From positions 1 through 6,686 of the forward strand of contig JALHEL010000096.1 of the NCBI GenBank assembly GCA_022837205.1: a stretch of 6,686 bases of DNA, in the 5' to 3' direction. Below, in pieces: positions 1 to 6,134 of this stretch. The DNA comes from Leptolinea sp. (lineage in GTDB: Bacteria; Chloroflexota; Anaerolineae; Anaerolineales; Anaerolineaceae). Under the pieces are notes generated by a model that worked only from the letters and a program-made list of their open reading frames with translations, was not told the DNA's origin and made no database searches. Every line of letters starts with the position of its first letter. Position 1 is the first letter of the stretch. A program made the translations under genes and the position numbers.

Positions 1-1005
1 GAATTGAAAGTATTGAAAGAAAAAGGATATACGATTATTTTTATATCCCATAAATTGAACGAAGTAAAAGAATTGTGCGATCGAATTACAATCATTCGTC
101 ATGGTCGGACAATGGGAGTCTACAACTTATCCGAGATCAGTGAACAAGAAATTTCCCGATTGATGGTTGGAAGAGATGTGGCATTAGAAATTATTAAAAA
201 GCCCCCGAAACCGGGAAAAGCATCTATTAAGGTGCGCGACTTGAAGGTGATCGAAGAATCCGGAAAATATTCGCTGAAGGGAATTTCATTAACAGCCCAT
301 TACGGAGAGATATTCGGTGTAGCCGGAGTAGAAGGTAATGGGCAACTTCAGTTGGCGGAAGCGCTGACGGGATTGGGATCTTATCAGAGTGGCACAATTG
401 AATTGGACGGAAAAGAAATCAGTCGATTTTCGATCGGCGATATCCGTTCCATCGGTGTATCTCATATTCCGGAAGATCGAATGATATCCGGCGTTGCTCC
501 TCATTTATCTGTCGCGGAAAATGTAATCGCGGATAAATTAAATTTCGAACGATTTGTAAAAAACGGATTCTTAAGATCACAGTCGATTCGAAAATTTGTC
601 ATCGATATCATAAAACGATACAAAATCGCATGCCAGTCGCCCGATGTGAGTGTTGACAGCCTTTCCGGCGGAAATATCCAGAAAGTGGTTTTAGCCAGAG
701 AACTTTCCAGTGAACCGAAAATTATTATCGCCGAGCAACCGACGAGAGGTGTTGACGTCGGCGCAACCGAATTTATTCGGAATGAGTTATTGGCTTCCAG
801 AGATGCCGGAAATACGGTTTTTTTGATCTCTTCAGATTTGAATGAGATACTGGGGCTTTCTGATTCATTGATCGTTCTTTATGAAGGAGAAATTGTTGCC
901 TTTTTCCCCGATGCTTCAAAAATAAATGAAGAAGATCTCGGAAGATATATGTTGGGAATTGAAAGACAAAGCTTTGAGCAAATAAGCGAGGCGTATAGTG
1001 AATAA
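1..1005 (+). CDS. Nucleoside (BMP/Nup-type) ABC transporter ATP-binding protein, C-terminal part; 5' end outside window
   Basis: The reading frame is open from base 1 (Glu-Leu-Lys...), so this is the last 334 residues of a longer protein; the TTG at base 4 is internal, not a start. Family members are about 500 residues with two nucleotide-binding domains and power nucleoside or sugar uptake from the cytoplasmic face of the membrane. Visible are the end of domain 1 with its switch histidine (FISHKL, His17 of the fragment) and all of domain 2 (about 75-325). Domain 2 has a degenerate Walker A (GVAGVEGNGQ, about 106-115, no GK[ST]), signature LSGGN (221-225) and a Walker B region reading IIIAEQPTRGVD, in which the usual Asp-Glu pair is Glu-Gln and no switch His follows (LISSDLNE). 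This asymmetry is typical of the BMP-linked ATPases, so hydrolysis probably sits in the missing domain 1. The gene overlaps the first permease gene by 8 bases. Family is confident; nucleoside over sugar substrate is inferred from the neighbours. Confidence 0.93.
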   Translation, partial: ELKVLKEKGYTIIFISHKLNEVKELCDRITIIRHGRTMGVYNLSEISEQEISRLMVGRDVALEIIKKPPKPGKASIKVRDLKVIEESGKYSLKGISLTAHYGEIFGVAGVEGNGQLQLAEALTGLGSYQSGTIELDGKEISRFSIGDIRSIGVSHIPEDRMISGVAPHLSVAENVIADKLNFERFVKNGFLRSQSIRKFVIDIIKRYKIACQSPDVSVDSLSGGNIQKVVLARELSSEPKIIIAEQPTRGVDVGATEFIRNELLASRDAGNTVFLISSDLNEILGLSDSLIVLYEGEIVAFFPDASKINEEDLGRYMLGIERQSFEQISEAYSE

Positions 1006-2095
1006 TAAGAGAATCAATCTATTGGTTGATACCGTCAGGATGATTTTAATTATTGCCATTGCGGTAGCGCTTGTCTTTCTGATCGTTTTCCTTACCAGCA
1101 AAGATCCTTTAAACGCGATTTACAGTTTCTTTATCGGTCCGTTTACTTCCGTTCGAAGAATCGGGAATATCGTTGAAGCTGCTTCTCCTTTAATGTTTAC
1201 CGCTTTGGCGGTCATTATTATTTTTCGGTCCGGCTTATTCAGCATGATTTCAGAAGGATCCTTTTTCATCGGGATCTTAGGGGCCATGATTATCGGAATT
1301 TCATGTCCTTTACCCGCCGTTATTCATCCGATCGTTGCAATTTTGGTAGCAGGATTATGCGGAGCTGTTGTTGCATCCATTCCTGCGGCATTGAAGATGA
1401 AATGGGACGTGAGCGAAGTCGTCACTTCGATTATGTTGAATTATGTAGTCCAATTTTTTGCCATTTATATGGTTAGTTACCATTTTCGAGAAACGCAAAG
1501 TTCTAGCTTAGCTTCTCTGCTTTTACGCGATACATCAAAATTATCCGTCCTTATTAAAGGAACACGCGTTCATTCGGGAATCATTATTGCGTTTGCTTTA
1601 TGTATTATTTGTTATATCTTTTTACAACATACCCGACTCGGTTTCAAAATACGAATTGTCGGTGATAATGCCTATTTCGCAAAAAATATCGGAATCAATG
1701 TTCGAACGATTATGTTTCTCGCACAGATATTTGCCGGTTTTATAGCCGGTGTCGGTGGCGGAGCGGAGTTGTTGGGAATGTACACACGATTTAAATGGAC
1801 TGCGACACCCGGGTATGGATGGACCGGAATCGTTGTGGCGTTGCTGGCACGAAGGAATCCGATTTTGGTTCCGCTCGGGGCATTATTTATCGGTTATATG
1901 AATGTCGGAGCTGATATTATGTCTCGAAGCAGTGATGTAAGTCGTGAAGTAGTGTACATTATCCAAGGAGTCATGATGTTATTGATCGCTTCCGAATCCT
2001 TGCTGCAAGATTGGCGACAATCACTTATCGTAAAAGAAGCGAAAAAAGAAGAAATGCAACACCTTGAGACGGGAAACGGAAAGGAAATAATCTAA
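998..2095 (+). CDS. Nucleoside ABC transporter permease 1 (BPD_transp_2 family, NupP/YufP-like)
   Basis: A 365-residue inner-membrane protein forming, with the next gene product, the channel of a BMP-type nucleoside importer. Hydrophobic segments are visible at about residues 12-33, 63-83, 87-108, 111-131, 141-161, 193-210, 238-258, 274-303 and 317-331. The cytoplasmic coupling segment TRLGFKIRIVGDNAYFAKNIGI (212-233, starting TRLGFKIR) matches the family pattern of a Gly-x-x-[IL]-Arg run followed by VGxNxxxA. The C-terminus is a charged, Lys/Glu-rich tail after residue 340. The start is GTG at 998, overlapping the ATPase stop by 8 bases, with GAGG at 988-991 six bases upstream; the overlap implies translational coupling. 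Members of this position in the operon usually have about 350 residues, so the protein is full length. A sugar-type substrate cannot be excluded from the permease alone. Confidence 0.92.
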   Translation: MNNKRINLLVDTVRMILIIAIAVALVFLIVFLTSKDPLNAIYSFFIGPFTSVRRIGNIVEAASPLMFTALAVIIIFRSGLFSMISEGSFFIGILGAMIIGISCPLPAVIHPIVAILVAGLCGAVVASIPAALKMKWDVSEVVTSIMLNYVVQFFAIYMVSYHFRETQSSSLASLLLRDTSKLSVLIKGTRVHSGIIIAFALCIICYIFLQHTRLGFKIRIVGDNAYFAKNIGINVRTIMFLAQIFAGFIAGVGGGAELLGMYTRFKWTATPGYGWTGIVVALLARRNPILVPLGALFIGYMNVGADIMSRSSDVSREVVYIIQGVMMLLIASESLLQDWRQSLIVKEAKKEEMQHLETGNGKEII

Positions 2096-2096
2096 G

Positions 2097-3023
2097 ATGA
2101 GTTCACTACTAAGTTATATTCTCAGTGCGGATTTCTTATATATGTGGATTCGTGTTGCGACTCCGATATTATTTCCTGCGTTGGGTGCTGTTATTTGCGA
2201 GCGTGCGGGAGTGGTAAATTTAGGGCTGGAAGGCATCATGCTGATTTCCGCATTATTCGGTGTGTTGGGATCTTATTTTTTTGATGGGTTGATCCCCGGA
2301 ATGTTGGTGGGAATTCTGGCAAGTGTTGTGATCAGTTGTATTTTCGCATATTTTCATTTGGTTTTGCATGCGGACAATGTATTATGCGGGACAGCAATTA
2401 ACACCTTGGCATCCGGCTTGACGGTATTTCTGTTGGAACTGGTAACGGGTGAAAAAGGAACAAGCGCGTCGGTCAAAAGTTATTCTTTCCCGACTGTTAA
2501 TTTGCCTTACATTCAAGATATTCCGGTGGTGGGCCATATCCTGTCGGGACACAATTTATTAACCTATCTCGCAATTGTTGCGGTATTTCTCGTTTGGTTT
2601 TTTGTATATAAAACCCCCGTCGGACTGAGAATTCGTGCAGTCGGTGAAAATCCGAATGCTGCTTCGAGCGTCGGCATCAGTGTAATAAAAATGCGGTTTT
2701 TAGCAATAATTTTATGCGGGGTTTTGGCCGGTTTCGGAGGAATGTATCTTTCGATGGGATATCTTTCTATGTTTACGCGTGATATGACCGCCGGAAGAGG
2801 TTTTATCGCATTGGCAGCCTGTGCAATGGGGCATGCAACGCCGGTCGGTGCCTTTTTGTCGGCATTGGTTTTTGCATTTTTCGATGGGCTTTCAAATATA
2901 CTGCAAGTTTTAAGAATGCCGGCTGAATTTGTACAGATGCTTCCATACGTTGCGACGATATTAGGTTTGACTTTGTTTTCGATTCAGCAAGGGATGCAAA
3001 AGAAGCATAAAAATCAATCCTAA
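2097..3023 (+). CDS. Nucleoside ABC transporter permease 2 (BPD_transp_2 family, NupQ/YufQ-like)
   Basis: A 308-residue membrane protein, the second permease of the importer and a distant paralogue of the preceding one. Family hallmarks are an early ERAGVVNLGLEG motif (residues 35-46), the coupling segment TPVGLRIRAVGENPNAASSV (173-192), and AGRGFIALAACAMG (232-245) near the C-terminal membrane segments. Hydrophobic stretches lie at about 18-34, 46-62, 66-90, 97-115, 153-170, 199-219, 234-262 and 282-297. Two unequal permeases, about 365 and 308 residues, directly after a double-domain ATPase is the usual BMP/Nup arrangement. The ATG at 2097 starts one base after the previous stop. The nearest ribosome binding site is an AAAGGA at 2080-2085, rather far (11-base gap), so coupling to upstream translation is likely. 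Full length, no anomalies seen. Confidence 0.93.
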   Translation: MSSLLSYILSADFLYMWIRVATPILFPALGAVICERAGVVNLGLEGIMLISALFGVLGSYFFDGLIPGMLVGILASVVISCIFAYFHLVLHADNVLCGTAINTLASGLTVFLLELVTGEKGTSASVKSYSFPTVNLPYIQDIPVVGHILSGHNLLTYLAIVAVFLVWFFVYKTPVGLRIRAVGENPNAASSVGISVIKMRFLAIILCGVLAGFGGMYLSMGYLSMFTRDMTAGRGFIALAACAMGHATPVGAFLSALVFAFFDGLSNILQVLRMPAEFVQMLPYVATILGLTLFSIQQGMQKKHKNQS

Positions 3024-3054
3024 GAATTAAAGAACATTCAGAAAACCTGAAGAT

Positions 3055-3060
3055 AAGGAG
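3055..3060 (+). promoter_or_regulatory. Strong ribosome binding site for the phosphorylase gene
   Basis: AAGGAG lies five bases before the ATG at 3066. It is the best Shine-Dalgarno match in the window and fixes the start of the phosphorylase. Unlike the coupled transporter genes, this gene has a 42-base leader and should be translated independently. Confidence 0.8.
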
Positions 3061-3065
3061 ATATC

Positions 3066-3842
3066 ATGGCTATATTAGATAAAGAATCAAAGACCTTTGG
3101 AAGAAAGCAATATCATATCCAGCTTTCTCCGGGAGATGTCGGGGAATATGTTCTTCTGCCGGGGGATCCGGCCAGAAGTGATCGCGTAGCGGGATATTTG
3201 GAGAATGCCAAACTGGTTGGCAATAATCGGGAGCATCGGACTTTTACCGGCTTCTATAAAGGGATTAAAGTCAGTGTTACTTCAACCGGAATGGGATGTC
3301 CATCCACCTCAATCGCCGTGGAAGAATTAATAAATATCGGCGCCGAATGTTTAATCCGCATCGGCAGTACCGGGGCGTTGCAGCCTGATTTAAAAATCGG
3401 TGATTTACTGATTTCGACGGGTTCGATGAAAAACGAAGGTACCTCTCGTTTTTATGTTCCGGATTGTTTTCCGGCAGTTCCGGATTTTGATCTGACACGA
3501 ACATTGATCGATACGGCGTTGGAAATGAAGGAGAATTTGGGATGTAATGTATATTATGGGATTTGTGCAACCGATGATGCCTTTTATGGCGAGACTCCCG
3601 AATGGATTGAAAACCTTTCCAAATTAGGATGTCTGAATGTGGAAATGGAAAGTTCGGCCCTTTTTACTGTTTGCCATAAACGTAAGAAACGAGGCGCAAT
3701 GATCTCTGCTGTTTCAGGAAATCTTGTCAATGCGGATGTGGTATATGAAACAGAAAATACCGGATTGGTTGAAGGCTGGAACCGTGAAATTCAGGTTGTA
3801 TTAGAAGCTATTTATCGTTTTGAGCAGACGAAGAAAATATAG
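3066..3842 (+). CDS. Nucleoside phosphorylase of the uridine phosphorylase (PNP/UDP) family
   Basis: A 258-residue cytosolic enzyme expected to cleave nucleosides with phosphate, giving free base and (deoxy)ribose-1-phosphate. The N-terminus (YHIQLSPGDVGEYVLLPGDPARSDRV, about 16-41) and the STGMGCPSTSIAVEEL block (73-88) match uridine phosphorylases. Phosphate-binding positions are visible: Gly33 and Arg37 in PGDPAR, Arg55 in NNREHR, and Arg98 to Thr102 in RIGSTG. The ribose-binding motif is EMES at 193-196. The region that in E. coli Udp holds the uracil-contacting Gln and Arg between DTFY and the EMES motif is much shorter here (DDAFYGETPEW, 170-180), and neither residue has an obvious counterpart. 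The purine-specific Asp of DeoD-type enzymes aligns with Gly218 in AVSGN, as in pyrimidine-type enzymes. So the family is secure but base preference is uncertain: uridine is the default, with broad or purine activity possible. It sits between the importer genes and a deaminase, and its stop is one base before the next ATG. Confidence 0.9.
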   Translation: MAILDKESKTFGRKQYHIQLSPGDVGEYVLLPGDPARSDRVAGYLENAKLVGNNREHRTFTGFYKGIKVSVTSTGMGCPSTSIAVEELINIGAECLIRIGSTGALQPDLKIGDLLISTGSMKNEGTSRFYVPDCFPAVPDFDLTRTLIDTALEMKENLGCNVYYGICATDDAFYGETPEWIENLSKLGCLNVEMESSALFTVCHKRKKRGAMISAVSGNLVNADVVYETENTGLVEGWNREIQVVLEAIYRFEQTKKI

Positions 3843-3843
3843 G

Positions 3844-5175
3844 ATGGAAAATACCGGAGTTATTACACTTATTCACGGTCACATCCTTACGATGAATTCA
3901 ACGAGTGACTATTACAGCGATGGGATGATTGTGATTCGCAATAAGCGGATCGATTATGTCGGCCCTTTTGATCCGATAAAAGTGAGCGGAAATGTCTTTG
4001 ACGCTACGGATAAGTTGATATTGCCGGGGTTGATTAATACACATGCCCATTCAGGCAGCGCCTTGTTTCGCAGCTTAGCCGATGATCTTTTTTTGATGGA
4101 TTGGTTGGAAAATTATATGTGGCCGGCTGAGAGGTTTCAGACCAAGGAGTCAGCCTATATTGCGGCTGCATTGACGCATCTTGAATTTCTGCAAAACGGG
4201 ATCACAACCAATGCGGATATGTGGTATTTTCCCGAAAGTGTTGCACAAGCGGTTTTAGAAAGCGGATTGAGAACATTTATCTGTTCCACGATATTTACAA
4301 AAGGTTCTCCGGAATCGAAAGATACTCTGGGAGTTGCTGCTGATTTTGTAGAAAAGTACAAAGGTCGCTCGGAAGAAACACGCATTTATCCGGCTTACGG
4401 TCCGCATGCCATTTACACCTGTTCCCAAGAAACACTTCGTGAGGTTGCGGAGTTGGCAAAACGGGATCATGTGCTGATTCATACTCATATTTCCGAAACG
4501 TCAGGTGAACAGAAAACGTGTCTTGAACGCCTTGGCATGACACCTTCACAAGCTATGAAAGATGTAGGTATTTTTGAGAATCATGTTTTAGCAGCTCATT
4601 GCATTTATCTATCCGAAGAAGATTGCGAGATTTTTAGAGAAAGTCAAGCAGCAATCAGCTACAATCCCGTCAGTAATCTAAAACTTTGTTCCGGAATTTT
4701 GCCCCTTGAAAAAATGTTAGATAATGATATCTGTGTATCGATCGGAACCGATGGTCCGCAAAGCAATAACAGCCTTGATCTGTTGCGTGATCTTAAAATG
4801 GGTTCGTTGATCCAAAAGAATGAATTGAAGAATCCCAGATTTCTTCCGGCTGAAAAGGCTCTGCGGATGGCGACGATCGACGGTGCAAAGGCATTAGGGA
4901 TGGAAAAAGAAATTGGAAGCTTGGAAGCAGGGAAAAGAGCGGATATTATTACCCTGGATACAAATCGAGCAGTTATGATTCCGCTTCTGGATGAAAGGCC
5001 GGCAAGTCTTTATTCGCAGGTGGTATATGCCGCATCAGGTTCAAATGTCTGTGATGTTTTTGTTGATGGCGAATGTCTTATGAAAAACAGGCAAGAGCTG
5101 AGAGTTGATCGTCAATATATTTCAAAAACAGCTCAGGAAATTGCGAAAAGCAGCATAAAGAAAAACGGATTATAA
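3844..5175 (+). CDS. Amidohydrolase, S-adenosylhomocysteine / methylthioadenosine / adenosine deaminase-like
   Basis: A 443-residue metal-dependent hydrolase of the ATZ/TRZ-like branch that typically removes the 6-amino group of adenine nucleosides (SAH, MTA, adenosine, 5'-deoxyadenosine) as ammonia. Metal and catalytic positions are all present: NTHAH (His67, His69), GPHAIYTCS (His188), HTHISETS (His215, Glu218), AAHC (His252) and GTDGPQSNNS (Asp303). The N-terminal beta-sandwich strand (VITLIHGHILTMN) and the C-terminal GSLEAGKRADIITLD block (358-372) close the composite domain. Length is usual for the family. I chose ATG 3844, one base after the phosphorylase stop; an in-frame TTG at 3820 would add eight basic residues (MSRRRKYR) but has no better ribosome binding site. 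Reinitiation after the phosphorylase is likely. Family function is well supported; exact substrate is not, and guanine or other aminohydrolase activity cannot be excluded. The gene is the last of the operon, before a hairpin at 5217. Confidence 0.88.
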   Translation: MENTGVITLIHGHILTMNSTSDYYSDGMIVIRNKRIDYVGPFDPIKVSGNVFDATDKLILPGLINTHAHSGSALFRSLADDLFLMDWLENYMWPAERFQTKESAYIAAALTHLEFLQNGITTNADMWYFPESVAQAVLESGLRTFICSTIFTKGSPESKDTLGVAADFVEKYKGRSEETRIYPAYGPHAIYTCSQETLREVAELAKRDHVLIHTHISETSGEQKTCLERLGMTPSQAMKDVGIFENHVLAAHCIYLSEEDCEIFRESQAAISYNPVSNLKLCSGILPLEKMLDNDICVSIGTDGPQSNNSLDLLRDLKMGSLIQKNELKNPRFLPAEKALRMATIDGAKALGMEKEIGSLEAGKRADIITLDTNRAVMIPLLDERPASLYSQVVYAASGSNVCDVFVDGECLMKNRQELRVDRQYISKTAQEIAKSSIKKNGL

Positions 5176-5216
5176 CGATTCGTAAAAATTCTCATTTCTA
5201 TTCCTTTCTTTCATTT

Positions 5217-5251
5217 GAAGAAATCTCAAAGGTATCCTTTGAGATTTCTTC
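5217..5251 (+). terminator. Perfect 16-bp hairpin, likely intrinsic (bidirectional-capable) terminator of the nucleoside operon
   Basis: The arms at 5217-5232 and 5236-5251 are perfect reverse complements around the three-base loop TAT. The inner eight pairs (CTCAAAGG / CCTTTGAG) form the GC-bearing core. The outer part is an A-rich run (GAAGAAAT) on the left and a T-rich run (ATTTCTTC) on the right, the layout of an intrinsic terminator whose A-tract and U-tract can pair. There is no further T-run after 5251, so the U-tract is interrupted by C. It begins 41 bases after the deaminase stop, as expected for an operon end. Because the element is symmetric it would look the same on the minus strand. 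Confidence 0.72.
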
Positions 5252-5272
5252 GATCATTGATGAAACATCAGA

Positions 5273-5304
5273 ATCAATTATCGACAAAGAGTTCGATTAT
5301 TGAT
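5273..5304. promoter_or_regulatory. Inverted repeat, candidate operator upstream of the metallo-hydrolase gene
   Basis: The arms at 5273-5284 (ATCAATTATCGA) and 5293-5304 (TCGATTATTGAT) are reverse complements at 11 of 12 positions, with an eight-base spacer. The size and symmetry suit a dimeric DNA-binding regulator. It lies 72 bases before the next start codon and directly upstream of the candidate promoter. A shorter perfect dyad (GATAA, four bases, TTATC; 5302-5315) overlaps its right arm. The regulator is unknown and no regulator gene is in the window. Chance occurrence in AT-rich DNA is possible. Confidence 0.4.
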
Positions 5305-5307
5305 AAA

Positions 5308-5337
5308 TTATTATCTAAGGAATTTTTATAGTATGAT
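5308..5337 (+). promoter_or_regulatory. Weak candidate sigma-70-type promoter for the metallo-hydrolase gene
   Basis: TATGAT at 5332-5337 matches the -10 consensus at five of six positions. The only nearby -35 is TTATTA (5308-5313, three of six) with an 18-base spacer. An overlapping -10-like TATAGT (5327-5332) and a TTGATA (5300-5305) also exist, but they are 21 bases apart. A promoter is expected here because the preceding operon appears to terminate at 5251. The exact boxes are uncertain. Confidence 0.3.
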
Positions 5338-5375
5338 CGGAAAATAGATTTATTTCTTTTTGGGAACGGATATGA

Positions 5376-6044
5376 ATGGTAGCGCGTATTTCTCTCTTTT
5401 TGCCCTTTTATCTCGGGCATGTCAACTGTTATCTGATCAAAACCGCTGACGGATTTGTTCTAATTGATACAGGCGGAACGAATCAGCGTCAAAAGTTGTT
5501 GCGGCAATTAGCTTCCTGCCAATGTTCTCCCGGGAAGTTAAGACTGATTATCTTAACGCACGGTGATTTTGATCATTCGGGAAATGCGGCTTATCTTCGT
5601 GAACATTTTGGCGGCAGAATCGCCATGAGCCCTCTGGACCAGGGAATGATTGAACATCGCGATCTGACTTATAATCGGAAAGGGACGCCCCATTTTGCAA
5701 AACCGTTCTTGCCGTGGATTTATGTTTTCGGAAAAACCGATCAATTTATACCGGATCTTTTCCTGTATGACGGAACGGATTTGACATCCGAGGGGTTCTC
5801 GGCAACTGTTTACTCGATTCCCGGTCACACAAAGGGATCTGTGGCAGTATTAACGATTGGCGGCGATTTGTTTTGCGGAGATTTATTGGTTTGCCGAAAT
5901 CGCGTGGTGATGAATACGTTGTTGGATGATCGCGAAGATGCGACTGCCAGCATCCGAAAATTGATGAATTTGCCGGCTCACATGGTTTATCCCGGGCACG
6001 GCAAGCCTTTTCCGATGGATGTTTTTACGAAGGGACGTTTCTGA
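5376..6044 (+). CDS. Metallo-beta-lactamase-fold metal-dependent hydrolase
   Basis: A 222-residue single-domain cytosolic protein of the glyoxalase-II-like MBL superfamily. Metal-site motifs in order are LTHGDFDHSG (His62, Asp64, Asp66, His67), IPGHTKGS (His151), FCGDLLV (Asp169) and YPGHGKP (His208). The second His of the usual HxHxDH is Asp64; HGDxDH variants are common in a subgroup of these hydrolases, so an active metal site is likely. The N-terminus (NCYLIKTADGFVLIDTGG, about 17-34) is the standard opening strand pair, and length is normal. The start ATG 5376 has ACGGA at 5366-5370 five bases upstream; an in-frame stop lies directly before it, and the nearby ATG at 5372 is out of frame. 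The substrate (thioester, lactone, phosphoester or other) cannot be told. It is separated from the nucleoside operon by a terminator and reads toward a convergent glycosyltransferase gene, so I infer no functional link with either. Confidence 0.88.
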   Translation: MVARISLFLPFYLGHVNCYLIKTADGFVLIDTGGTNQRQKLLRQLASCQCSPGKLRLIILTHGDFDHSGNAAYLREHFGGRIAMSPLDQGMIEHRDLTYNRKGTPHFAKPFLPWIYVFGKTDQFIPDLFLYDGTDLTSEGFSATVYSIPGHTKGSVAVLTIGGDLFCGDLLVCRNRVVMNTLLDDREDATASIRKLMNLPAHMVYPGHGKPFPMDVFTKGRF

Positions 6045-6082
6045 TTGACCGCTACAAAGGAAAATCAATCAACCGGTATATT

Positions 6083-6127
6083 TCAGAGAACAGATTCTTG
6101 ATAAGGATCAAGCGATCTTTTCTCTGA
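6083..6127. terminator. Long imperfect hairpin between convergent genes, probable bidirectional terminator
   Basis: Three stacked stems share one axis. The first is an apical 6-bp stem CTTGAT / ATCAAG (6097-6102 with 6107-6112) around the loop AAGG. The second is AGAT / ATCT (6092-6095 with 6115-6118). The third is an 8-bp base, TCAGAGAA / TTCTCTGA (6083-6090 with 6120-6127). Only small internal mismatches separate them, giving 18 pairs in all. It lies 38 bases after the metallo-hydrolase stop and 7 bases beyond the glycosyltransferase stop. The plus-strand descending arm is U-rich (ATCTTTTCTCTG) but no clean U-run follows, so efficiency is uncertain in either direction. Confidence 0.55.
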
Positions 6128-6134
6128 TTCTATT

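Noticed and set aside
3037..3051. Small hairpin TTCAG-AAAAC-CTGAA between permease 2 and the phosphorylase gene, considered as a terminator or attenuator.
   Set aside because: Only five base pairs, no U-tract, and directly followed by a strong ribosome binding site; more likely chance.
3277..3570. Minus-strand 97-codon open frame inside the phosphorylase gene.
   Set aside because: It lies wholly opposite conserved phosphorylase motifs, has no recognisable protein features, and is best explained as a shadow of the coding strand.
4155..4549. Three overlapping minus-strand open frames inside the deaminase gene.
   Set aside because: They are all antisense to conserved amidohydrolase residues and overlap each other; no independent support.
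5350..5360. T-rich run before the metallo-hydrolase start, considered as the U-tract of a leader terminator or riboswitch.
   Set aside because: I could find no stable hairpin directly upstream of it and no conserved riboswitch core in the roughly 120 bases before the gene.
5176..5375. Possible insertion sequence end or attachment site in the intergenic region, suggested by the perfect inverted repeat.
   Set aside because: The arms are only three bases apart, there is no transposase or flanking direct repeat, and the position after an operon end fits a terminator better.
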